A stretch of DNA of 38,761 bases. Origin: Pseudomonas sp. GM84 (lineage in GTDB: Bacteria; Pseudomonadota; Gammaproteobacteria; Pseudomonadales; Pseudomonadaceae). Location: contig NZ_AKJC01000136.1 in NCBI RefSeq assembly GCF_000282535.1, forward strand, positions 1 through 38,761, given 5' to 3'. Every line of letters begins with the position of its first letter. Within the stretch, counting starts at the first letter, position 1. Both the position numbers and the translations under genes were made by a program. Of this stretch, positions 31,884 to 38,761 are shown in pieces. The notes beneath the pieces were generated by a model. The model saw only the letters and a list, made by a program, of their open reading frames with translations. It did no database searches and was not told where the DNA came from.

Positions 31884-32543
31884 ATGGTTCATGGTGAACT
31901 TCGCGCCGTCATCTGCTTGGCAGTGCTGCTCTGGTTGACCGGCTGTGCCTACGGCGCCCCCCGGCTACCCTACGACTCGTGGCGGTTGGGTCTGTTTGCC
32001 CCCAACTACATGGAAGTATGGATCGAGACTGCCGATGCGGTGGACGTGAAGAATCATGTGTTCCGCGGGGCTATGAGCGGAGTTGCCGCGATCAATACTC
32101 CCAAAAATCTAAAAGGTGATCCACGAGGCTGGCCAGAGCGCCCCGGGGCAGGAAAAGGCAAGCAGGTCCTCGGCGCCGACCTGCCCCGCCTGCTCTATGT
32201 GCGCTGGCAATCACTGGTCGAGCCGCAAACCTACGACGCCTATATCGTGATTCCCGAGGCTACCAGAGGAGCCATGCTGAAGGGTGAAAATACATTTTGC
32301 GCTTTCGATGGCAAATGGATCACCGGCTATCGCAATGTGCTGACTGTCGGCCTCGCGCCCGGTGGCATCGCCAGGGTCTGGCTCATGGGTGCTTGCCTCT
32401 CCCCGATCGACGTAGCTCGAGTGCAGGGCGAGGTGGTGAAGGAAGGCCCCTACTTAGGCAAGGCCAGCGGCTATTACCGCCTCCCGAACGCGCCATCCCA
32501 AGCCTACATCGACAAGTTCGGCATCCCTTATGGTTCCTGGTGA
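31884..32543 (+). CDS. DUF2931 lipoprotein 3 (probable T6SS immunity)
   Basis: 219 residues. Lipobox LTGC (Cys 21); full-length DUF2931 domain with the complete C-terminus FGIPYGSW. It is more divergent from copies 1 and 2 than they are from each other, for example SGVAAINTPKNLKGDPRG instead of SGIPAIQTPK. It may protect against a different allele of the toxin (inference). Because of the deletion in copy 2, its start is now 21 bp beyond that stop rather than overlapping it. It is closed by the terminator at 32613-32647. Confidence 0.88.
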   Translation: MVHGELRAVICLAVLLWLTGCAYGAPRLPYDSWRLGLFAPNYMEVWIETADAVDVKNHVFRGAMSGVAAINTPKNLKGDPRGWPERPGAGKGKQVLGADLPRLLYVRWQSLVEPQTYDAYIVIPEATRGAMLKGENTFCAFDGKWITGYRNVLTVGLAPGGIARVWLMGACLSPIDVARVQGEVVKEGPYLGKASGYYRLPNAPSQAYIDKFGIPYGSW

Positions 32544-32612
32544 GCTGCGACGCTCAGCTCTCAATGAAGCGCGAGCAGCCATGGCGAATTGATCGAGTGA
32601 AGGCAACTGAAC

Positions 32613-32647
32613 GCAAAAGGCCCCGCTGCGTGGGCGGGGCCTTTTGC
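32613..32647 (+). terminator. Rho-independent terminator after the immunity array
   Basis: GCAAAAGGCCCCGC (32613-32626) pairs perfectly with GCGGGGCCTTTTGC (32634-32647) around a 7-nt loop. The A-run and T-run on the two sides make it plausible in both directions. Confidence 0.85.
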
Positions 32648-32665
32648 ATCAGCTAGCCACCCGCC

Positions 32666-32830
32666 TCAGCGACTGGTCGGCATGGTGAACTCCGCACCTT
32701 TGGCGATGGCCTGCGGCCAACGCTGCATGAGGCTTTTCTGCTTGGCGTAGAACTGCACACCCTCCTCACCTTAGAAGCCACCTCCAAGCACGATTTTCAG
32801 ACGCCCCCGCCAGGTGCGCTTCTGCCTTGT
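32666..32830 (-). pseudogene. Degenerate coding remnant, family unknown
   Basis: Read on the minus strand, one frame gives RTWRGRLKIVLGGGF, a TAA, then [12 protein letters not shown] ... EFTMPTSR and a TGA at 32666-32668. Both halves look protein-like in the same frame, so this is either a gene 3' end with an internal stop or two stacked remnants. I cannot name the family. Confidence 0.35.
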
Positions 32831-32846
32831 TCCGGACAAATTCACT

Positions 32847-32922
32847 AATGTGTCAACAATCATGTTGCATTTAGTGACATTTACTTTTAGATTTCGCCTC
32901 GTAGTGCGAATGTGTCAACAAT
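32847..32922. repeat. Direct repeat AATGTGTCAACAAT x2
   Basis: The 14-mer is at 32847-32860 and 32909-32922, 62 bp apart in the same orientation. On the minus strand it reads ATTGTTGACACATT, i.e. TGTTGACACATT, like the TGT-ended repeated transposase-binding sites of Tn7-like and IS21-like elements. This may be a transposon end relic; no transposase gene is present. Confidence 0.4.
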
Positions 32923-33083
32923 AACGAAATCAAAAAGGTTTTCAGGCGCAGGGTTTTCTCGGTGCTACCTCGGGTGGTCACCCTCGGAAACCGGAACCTT
33001 GCACCTGTTTTATCCAGGTAACGGCCCTCCGTTACCTCACCTCGCGTGCCCACAGCCAAGCGCGCTACCTGCAGGAGATTACC

Positions 33084-35693
33084 GTGCTCCAAGCCTATGA
33101 CCGTCACGTCCAAGAGCGCGCCGAGGAAGGCCTGCCGCCCCTCGCGCTGAACGCCGAACAAACCGCAGGCCTGGTCGAGCTGCTGAAAAACCCGCCGGCC
33201 GGCCAAGAGGCCTTCCTCGTAGACCTGATCACCAACCGCGTTCCACCAGGCGTGGACGAAGCTGCCTACGTCAAGGCCGCCTTCCTGTCCGCCATCGCCA
33301 AGGGCGAAGCCCAGTCGCCGCTGATCGACCGCCAGCACGCCACCGAGCTGCTGGGCACCATGCAAGGCGGCTACAACATCGAGACGCTGGTCGCGCTGCT
33401 GGATGACGCCGAACTGGGCGCCGTCGCGGCCGAACAGCTCAAGCACACCCTGCTGATGTTCGACGCCTTCCACGATGTGGTTGAAAAAGCCAAGGCTGGC
33501 AACGCCCACGCCAAGGCCGTGCTGGACGCCTGGGCTGCCGGCGAGTGGTTCACCTCGCGTCCGGCCATCGCCGAGAAGTACACCCTGACCGTGTTCAAGG
33601 TGCCTGGCGAAACCAACACCGACGACCTGTCGCCTGCTCCGGACGCCTGGTCGCGCCCTGACATCCCGCTGCACGCCCTGGCCATGCTGAAAATGGCCCG
33701 TGACGGCATCGAGCCACAGCAGCCAGGTTCGGTTGGCCCGCTGGCCCAGATCGAAGCGGTCAAGGCCAAAGGCTTCCCGGTCGCCTACGTCGGTGACGTG
33801 GTCGGTACCGGTTCCTCGCGTAAATCCGCCACCAACTCGGTGCTGTGGTTCTTCGGCGACGACATCCCTTACGTGCCGAACAAGCGCGCCGGTGGCTTCT
33901 GCTTCGGCACCAAGATCGCCCCGATCTTCTACAACACCATGGAAGACGCCGGCGCCCTGCCGATCGAATTCGACTGCACCAACCTGGCCATGGGCGACGT
34001 CATCGACGTTTACCCGTTCAAAGGTGAAGTGCGCCGTCACGGCAGCGACGAACTGGTCACCAGCTTCCAGCTGAAAACCGAAGTGCTGCTCGACGAAGTC
34101 CGCGCTGGCGGCCGTATCCCGCTGATCGTCGGCCGTGGCCTGACCGAAAAAGCCCGTGCCGAACTGGGCCTGGGCGCTTCGGACCTGTTCAAGAAGCCAG
34201 AGCAGCCTGCCGACAGCGGCAAGGGCTTCACCCTGGCGCAGAAGATGGTCGGCCGTGCATGCGGTCTGCCAGAAGGCCAGGGCGTGCGCCCAGGTGCCTA
34301 CTGCGAGCCGAAGATGACCACCGTCGGTTCCCAGGACACCACTGGCCCGATGACCCGCGACGAGCTGAAAGACCTGGCGTGCCTGGGCTTCTCCGCTGAC
34401 CTGGTCATGCAGTCGTTCTGCCACACCGCGGCCTATCCGAAGCCGATCGACGTCAACACCCACCACACCCTGCCAGACTTCATCCGCACCCGTGGCGGCG
34501 TGTCGCTGCGTCCAGGCGACGGCATCATCCACAGCTGGCTGAACCGCATGCTGATGCCTGACACCGTGGGTACCGGTGGCGACTCGCACACCCGCTTCCC
34601 GATCGGCATCTCGTTCCCGGCAGGTTCGGGCCTGGTGGCCTTCGCCGCCGCCACCGGCGTCATGCCGCTGGACATGCCAGAGTCGATCCTGGTGCGCTTC
34701 AAGGGCAAGCTGCAGCCTGGTATCACCCTGCGTGACCTGGTTCATGCCATCCCTTACTACGCCATCCAGAAGGGCCTGCTGACCGTCGAGAAGAAGGGCA
34801 AGAAGAACGCCTTCTCCGGCCGCATCCTGGAAATCGAAGGCCTGGACGAACTGACCGTCGAGCAAGCCTTCGAGCTGTCCGACGCCTCGGCCGAGCGTTC
34901 CGCTGCAGGTTGCACCATCAAGCTGCCAGAGAAGGCCATCGCCGAGTACCTGACCTCCAACATCACCCTGCTGCGCTGGATGATCGGCGAAGGCTACGGC
35001 GATGCCCGTACCCTGGAGCGTCGCGCCCAGGCCATGGAAGCCTGGCTGGCCAAGCCTGAGCTGCTGTCGGCCGACGCCGATGCCGAGTACGCCGAAATCA
35101 TCGAAATCGACCTGGCCGACGTCAAGGAGCCTGTGCTCTGCGCGCCGAACGACCCGGACGACGCCCGCCTGCTGTCTTCGGTACAGGGCGAGAAGATCGA
35201 CGAAGTGTTCATCGGTTCGTGCATGACCAACATTGGCCACTTCCGCGCCGCCGGCAAGCTGCTGGACAAGGTCAAGGGTGGCATTCCGACCCGTCTGTGG
35301 CTGGCTCCGCCAACCAAGATGGACGCTCACCAGCTGACCGAAGAAGGCTACTACGGCATCTACGGCAAGGCCGGTGCGCGCATGGAAATGCCAGGCTGCT
35401 CGCTGTGCATGGGTAACCAGGCACGTGTGCAGACCGGTTCGACCGTGGTCTCCACTTCGACCCGTAACTTCCCGAACCGTCTGGGCGACGCTACCAACGT
35501 GTACCTGGCATCGGCCGAGCTGGCTGCTGTCGCCTCGATCATCGGTAAGCTGCCGACCGTCGAAGAGTACATGCAGTACGCCAAGGACATCGACAGCATG
35601 GCTGCCGACGTCTACCGCTACCTGAGCTTCGACCAGATCGCCGAGTTCCGCGAAGCGGCAGCCAACGCCAAGATCCCAGTGGTCCAGGCGTAA
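33084..35693 (+). CDS. acnB: Aconitate hydratase B (bifunctional aconitase / 2-methylisocitrate dehydratase)
   Basis: 869 residues, the size of proteobacterial AcnB. The N-terminal HEAT-like domain ([19 protein letters not shown]) is followed by the swivel domain and catalytic core. The [4Fe-4S] ligands are in GSCMTN (about C713) and [10 protein letters not shown] (about C772 and C775). It isomerises citrate and isocitrate in the TCA cycle and hydrates 2-methyl-cis-aconitate in the methylcitrate cycle. The start is GTG with GCAGGAG upstream, as is usual for Pseudomonas acnB. It is convergent with prpD and ends at a strong terminator. A long open frame on the opposite strand is a codon-bias shadow. 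Confidence 0.98.
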   Translation: MLQAYDRHVQERAEEGLPPLALNAEQTAGLVELLKNPPAGQEAFLVDLITNRVPPGVDEAAYVKAAFLSAIAKGEAQSPLIDRQHATELLGTMQGGYNIETLVALLDDAELGAVAAEQLKHTLLMFDAFHDVVEKAKAGNAHAKAVLDAWAAGEWFTSRPAIAEKYTLTVFKVPGETNTDDLSPAPDAWSRPDIPLHALAMLKMARDGIEPQQPGSVGPLAQIEAVKAKGFPVAYVGDVVGTGSSRKSATNSVLWFFGDDIPYVPNKRAGGFCFGTKIAPIFYNTMEDAGALPIEFDCTNLAMGDVIDVYPFKGEVRRHGSDELVTSFQLKTEVLLDEVRAGGRIPLIVGRGLTEKARAELGLGASDLFKKPEQPADSGKGFTLAQKMVGRACGLPEGQGVRPGAYCEPKMTTVGSQDTTGPMTRDELKDLACLGFSADLVMQSFCHTAAYPKPIDVNTHHTLPDFIRTRGGVSLRPGDGIIHSWLNRMLMPDTVGTGGDSHTRFPIGISFPAGSGLVAFAAATGVMPLDMPESILVRFKGKLQPGITLRDLVHAIPYYAIQKGLLTVEKKGKKNAFSGRILEIEGLDELTVEQAFELSDASAERSAAGCTIKLPEKAIAEYLTSNITLLRWMIGEGYGDARTLERRAQAMEAWLAKPELLSADADAEYAEIIEIDLADVKEPVLCAPNDPDDARLLSSVQGEKIDEVFIGSCMTNIGHFRAAGKLLDKVKGGIPTRLWLAPPTKMDAHQLTEEGYYGIYGKAGARMEMPGCSLCMGNQARVQTGSTVVSTSTRNFPNRLGDATNVYLASAELAAVASIIGKLPTVEEYMQYAKDIDSMAADVYRYLSFDQIAEFREAAANAKIPVVQA

Positions 35694-35716
35694 GCTGAGT
35701 TGTAGGTTGTAAAGAA

Positions 35717-35745
35717 AGCCCCGGCAGAGATGCCGGGGCTTTTTT
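35717..35745 (+). terminator. Rho-independent terminator after acnB
   Basis: AGCCCCGGC and GCCGGGGCT form a 9-bp stem around AGAGAT, followed by a run of Ts, 24 bp after the acnB stop. Confidence 0.92.
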
Positions 35746-35755
35746 GTGTGCCTGT

Positions 35756-35844
35756 ACTGGCCCTATCGCCGGCAAGCCGGCTCCCACGCCGACCGCGTAG
35801 TGCACGAAACCTGTGGGAGCCGGCTTGCCGGCGATAGGGCCAGT
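35756..35844. repeat. Inverted pair of REP elements
   Basis: A 32-bp sequence at 35756-35787 is repeated as its exact reverse complement at 35813-35844, with 25 bp between. Its core (TGGGAGCCGGCTTGCCGGCG) is the P. putida REP palindrome. It lies between the convergent acnB and prpD stops. Confidence 0.93.
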
Positions 35845-35853
35845 CCAGACAAT

Positions 35854-37338
35854 TCAAATCACGAACAAGTCGACAAACCTGTGTACCGCCGTGTCCTCCA
35901 GCTTCTGCTGATCCTTGCACAGCGCAAAAATCGCCTCACACCGCTGCCGCGCAAAGCGCGTCGCCAGGTTCTCCCTGAACTTCGCCTCCAGCAACGGTAT
36001 GCCCTCCTCCCGCCGACGCCGGTGCCCGAGCGGATACTCCACCACCACCTGCTCGGTGCTACTGCCATCCTTGAAGAACACCTGCAACGCATTGGCAATC
36101 GAACGCTTGCCCGGCTCCAGGTATTCGCGACTGAAACGCGGGTCTTCGACCACCTCCATCTTCTCGCGCAGCCGGTCGATACTCGGATGTGCGGCGTGGA
36201 AAGCGTCCTCGTAATCCTCGGCCTCCAGACGCCCGAAGATCAGCGGCACCGCCACCATGTACTGCAGGCAGTGGTCGCGGTCGGCGGCATTGGCCAGCGG
36301 GCCGACCTTGGAGATGATGCGGATCGCCGACTCCTGGGTGGTGATCACGATACGGTCGATCTCATGCAGGCGATTGCGCACCTGGCGGTGCAAGGTGAGC
36401 GCCGCCTCGCAGGCGGTCTGGGCGTGAAACTCGGCAGGGAAGCTGATCTTGAACAGTACGTTTTCCATCACGTAGCTGGCCAGAGGCTGCGGCAGGGTCA
36501 ACTCATGCTTGCCGGCCGGCTTGAGTGCCAGGTCCTTGTTGGTGTGGCTGAACGACACGTCATAGAAACCCCACTGCGGCGCCGTCAGTACGCCAGGCAC
36601 CCCCATCTCGCCGCGCAGCGCGATATCGGCCAGGCGCACACCGCGGCTGGAGGCGTCGCCTGCGGCCCATGACTTGCGCGAGCCGGCGTTGGGCGCATGG
36701 CGATAGGTACGCAGCGCCTGGCCGTCGACGAAGGCATGGGACAACGCCGAGAGCAGTTGCTCGCGGTTGGCGCCCATCAGCTTGGCGCACACGGCCGTGG
36801 ACGCCACCTTGACCAGTATCACGTGGTCCAGGCCGACGCGATTGAACGCGTTCTCCAGCGCCAGTACACCCTGAATCTCGTGGGCCATGACCATGGTTTC
36901 GAGCACTTCACGCATCATCAGCGGGGCTTCGCCATTGGCCACGTGCTTTTGCGACAGGTGATCGGCCACCGCCAGGATGCCACCGAGGTTGTCCGAGGGA
37001 TGACCCCACTCGGCCGCCAGCCAGGTGTCGTTGTAGTCCAGCCAGCGCACGGTGCAGCCGATGTCCCAGGCCGCCTTGACCGGGTCCAGGCGGTAGGCGG
37101 TGCCGGGGACCCGGGCGCCGTTGGGGACGACGGTGCCTTCGACCAAAGGGCCGAGGTGCTTGGTGCATTCGGGGAAGCGCAGGGCCAGCAGGCCGCAGCC
37201 CAGGGTGTCCATGAGGCAGTTGCGTGCGGTGTCCAGGGCCTCTGGGGATTCGACCTGGTAGGTGAGGACGTAGTCGGCGAGGGTTTGCAGCACCCGGTCG
37301 TAGTCCGGGCGGTCGTTGAGGTCCACGTTGGCGCTCAT
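35854..37338 (-). CDS. prpD: 2-methylcitrate dehydratase
   Basis: 494 residues, the full MmgE/PrpD length. Family features include [43 protein letters not shown] and [12 protein letters not shown]. PrpD dehydrates 2-methylcitrate to 2-methylaconitate in the methylcitrate cycle that oxidises propionyl-CoA. It is transcribed after prpF on the same strand, 166 bp downstream, with a REP pair between. The AGGAGC-type site (CAGGAGCTG) precedes the ATG at 37338. Confidence 0.97.
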   Translation of the reverse strand: MSANVDLNDRPDYDRVLQTLADYVLTYQVESPEALDTARNCLMDTLGCGLLALRFPECTKHLGPLVEGTVVPNGARVPGTAYRLDPVKAAWDIGCTVRWLDYNDTWLAAEWGHPSDNLGGILAVADHLSQKHVANGEAPLMMREVLETMVMAHEIQGVLALENAFNRVGLDHVILVKVASTAVCAKLMGANREQLLSALSHAFVDGQALRTYRHAPNAGSRKSWAAGDASSRGVRLADIALRGEMGVPGVLTAPQWGFYDVSFSHTNKDLALKPAGKHELTLPQPLASYVMENVLFKISFPAEFHAQTACEAALTLHRQVRNRLHEIDRIVITTQESAIRIISKVGPLANAADRDHCLQYMVAVPLIFGRLEAEDYEDAFHAAHPSIDRLREKMEVVEDPRFSREYLEPGKRSIANALQVFFKDGSSTEQVVVEYPLGHRRRREEGIPLLEAKFRENLATRFARQRCEAIFALCKDQQKLEDTAVHRFVDLFVI

Positions 37339-37370
37339 TTTCAGCTCCTGTGAATGGGGGCTGCTCTGCA

Positions 37371-37460
37371 GCCCATCGCTGGCAAGCCAGCTCCCACAGG
37401 GATCGCACCGTCCTTGAGGCAGGTGCTGTACCTGTGGGAGCTGGCTTGCCAGCGATGGGC
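37371..37460. repeat. Second inverted REP pair, between prpF and prpD
   Basis: A 30-bp sequence at 37371-37400 is the exact reverse complement of 37431-37460, with 30 bp between. It is a variant (core GGCTTGCCAGCG) of the pair beyond prpD. Inside the operon it may fold in the mRNA and tune prpD expression. Confidence 0.92.
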
Positions 37461-37504
37461 CGCAAAGCGGCCCCAGTCATCGAAAGCCGAGCGCCAGTAG
37501 TGCG

Positions 37505-38695
37505 TTAGAAGCAGTCGCCAGGTACGCGCACCCAGCCTTCCATCAGCACGCGAGCACTGCGGCTCATGATTGCCTTGGTCACCGTCCACTCGCCGTTCAC
37601 CTGACGCGCCTCGGCGCCCACCCGCAACGTGCCGGACGGATGTCCGAAACGCACGGCACTGCGCTCGCCCCCGCCCGCGGCGAGGTTGACCAGCGTGCCC
37701 GGAATGGCAGCAGCGGTACCGATGGCCACCGCAGCGGTGCCCATCATTGCGTGGTGCAGCTTGCCCATGGACAACGCACGCACCAGCAGGTCGATGTCAC
37801 TCGCCGCGACAGCCTTGCCACTGGAGGCAGTGTAGGTGCTTGGCGGCGCAACGAAAGCGACCTTCGGCGTGTGTTGACGCCCGGCAGCCTGGTCGACGTG
37901 CTCGATCAGGCCCATGCGCACGGCGCCGTAGGCGCGGATCGTTTCGAAACGGGTCAGTGCCTGGGGATCACCGTTGATCGCTTCCTGCAGCTCGGTGCCG
38001 GTGTAACCGATATCGGCGGCATTGACGAAGATGGTCGGGATACCGGCGTTGATCAGGGTGGCCTTGAAGCAGCCGACGCCAGGCACTTCCAGGTCATCCA
38101 CCAGGTTGCCGGTGGGGAACATGGCGCCGCCGTCACCGTCTTCGTCGGCGGCAGGGTCAAGGAATTCGAGCTGCACTTCGGCTGCCGGGAAGGTGACACC
38201 GTCGAGCTCGAAATCGCCGGTTTCCTGCACTTCACCTTCAGTGATCGGCACGTGGGCGATGATGGTCTTGCCAATGTTGGCCTGCCAGATGCGCACGGTG
38301 GCCACGCCATTGCGCGGGACACGGGCTGGGTCGACCAGGCCGCTGCTGACGGCGAACGAGCCGACGGCGGCGGAAAGGTTGCCGCAGTTGCCGCTCCAGT
38401 CGACGAAGGCCTTGTCGATGGAGACTTGACCGAACAGGTAGTCCACATCGTGCTCGGGCTTGATGCTGGACGAGAGAATCACGGTCTTGCTGGTGCTCGA
38501 GGTAGCACCGCCCATGCCGTCGATCTGCTTGCCGTAGGGGTCGGGGCTGCCGATCACCCGCAGCAGCAACGCGTCACGGGCCGGGCCAGGGACCTGGGCG
38601 GCTTCGGGCAGGTCTTGCAGGCGGAAGAACACGCCCTTGCTGGTGCCGCCACGGATGTAGGTGGCGGGGACTTTTATTTGTGGAGCATGTGCCAT
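37505..38695 (-). CDS. prpF: PrpF, 2-methylaconitate cis-trans isomerase
   Basis: 396 residues, the usual PrpF length. The N-terminus VPATYIRGGTSKGVFF, IDGMGGATSSTSKTVI and DWSGNCGNLSAAVG are family hallmarks. PrpF isomerises trans- to cis-2-methylaconitate, complementing AcnD in the methylcitrate cycle. The gene order points to acnD, prpC and prpB beyond the right edge, upstream of prpF. The ATG at 38695 lies 66 bp from the window end. Confidence 0.97.
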   Translation of the reverse strand: MAHAPQIKVPATYIRGGTSKGVFFRLQDLPEAAQVPGPARDALLLRVIGSPDPYGKQIDGMGGATSSTSKTVILSSSIKPEHDVDYLFGQVSIDKAFVDWSGNCGNLSAAVGSFAVSSGLVDPARVPRNGVATVRIWQANIGKTIIAHVPITEGEVQETGDFELDGVTFPAAEVQLEFLDPAADEDGDGGAMFPTGNLVDDLEVPGVGCFKATLINAGIPTIFVNAADIGYTGTELQEAINGDPQALTRFETIRAYGAVRMGLIEHVDQAAGRQHTPKVAFVAPPSTYTASSGKAVAASDIDLLVRALSMGKLHHAMMGTAAVAIGTAAAIPGTLVNLAAGGGERSAVRFGHPSGTLRVGAEARQVNGEWTVTKAIMSRSARVLMEGWVRVPGDCF

Positions 38696-38730
38696 TGGTT
38701 ATCTGTCCTGTATGAATATGCAATAACCCT

Positions 38731-38761
38731 TGGGCCGCTGCGCGCCCCATTCGCGGGACAA
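38731..38761. repeat. Partial REP-like element cut by the window edge
   Basis: GGGCCGCTGCGCG followed by CCCATTCGCGGGACAA resembles the start of a P. putida REP repeat. Only one arm is inside the window. Confidence 0.45.

Larger units (their letters stand above)
30653..32543 (+). repeat. Tandem triplication of DUF2931 genes
   Basis: The lipobox cysteine codons begin at 30653, 31299 and 31944, giving periods of 646 and 645 bp. The one-base difference matches the deletion in copy 2. Copies 1 and 2 share long near-identical blocks, so the array can expand or shrink by recombination. Confidence 0.9.
32648..33083. other. Spacer with gene remnant, repeated motif and acnB promoter region
   Basis: This spacer of about 435 bp holds a minus-strand coding remnant (32666-32830), two copies of AATGTGTCAACAAT (32847-32860 and 32909-32922) and an AT-rich segment (32835-32940) followed by the presumed acnB promoter and leader. 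No intact gene was recognised. Confidence 0.55.

Noticed and set aside
31670..31897. Separate 75-codon gene overlapping the end of immunity copy 2
   Set aside because: It is the shifted tail of copy 2; only its last 12 codons match the DUF2931 C-terminus, explained by the one-base deletion.
32871..35330. 819-codon open frame on the minus strand across acnB
   Set aside because: It lies entirely opposite acnB, whose Fe-S motifs are intact. Its composition is the mirror of acnB codon bias, and it has no recognisable domain or start.

Overview
The window looks like chromosome from the Pseudomonas putida group. It is GC-rich apart from the first ~1.25 kb, it carries inverted pairs of the REP-type repeat common in P. 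putida genomes, and its right end has the prpF-prpD-acnB arrangement known from that group. There are no rRNA genes, intact tRNAs, CRISPR arrays or complete insertion sequences.

Layout. (1) 1-1328: AT-richer, no convincing gene, with one tRNA-like fossil. (2) 1329-14224: a catabolic island. A LysR regulator diverges from a SnoaL/NTF2-like protein and an alpha/beta hydrolase. Facing them is a long minus-strand operon read from 13020 down to 3889: acyl-CoA-dehydrogenase-like flavin monooxygenase, flavin reductase, aceE-type E1, aceF-type E2, single-domain extradiol dioxygenase, FAH-family hydrolase, second NTF2-like protein, outer-membrane barrel. A TetR regulator diverges from this operon. The order suggests hydroxylation of a phenolic compound, extradiol ring cleavage, hydrolysis to a 2-oxo acid and oxidative decarboxylation by a dedicated E1/E2 pair that borrows E3. 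(3) 14296-23593: a second catabolic cluster. A LysR regulator diverges from an MHS transporter, an adducin-type class II aldolase, a D-2-hydroxyacid dehydrogenase, an M20 carbamoylase/amidohydrolase, a second MHS transporter, an OprD-type porin, a RidA protein and an RraA-fold protein. Two of these 'aldolases' lack a canonical catalytic residue, so the pathway is probably not a textbook one.

(4) 23594-28191: unlinked accessory genes: a small conserved Pseudomonas protein, a methyltransferase, a two-helix membrane peptide, a maltose-acetyltransferase-type enzyme, a patatin-like lipase, a thymidylate-kinase-like protein and a DUF3053-type lipoprotein. (5) 28192-32647: an orphan type VI secretion effector module. 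A PAAR-lipase (Tle1/DUF2235 type) is followed by three tandem DUF2931 lipoproteins, presumed immunity proteins. The middle copy has lost its last 12 residues through a one-base deletion. A strong terminator closes the array. (6) 32648-38761: gene debris and a repeated TGTTGACACATT-type motif, then housekeeping acnB and the end of the methylcitrate operon (prpD, prpF) with REP pairs between genes.

The likeliest undescribed biology is the two catabolic clusters, whose substrates cannot be read from sequence, and the effector with its expanded, partly decaying immunity array. Family assignments rest on motifs visible in the translations; no database search was run.
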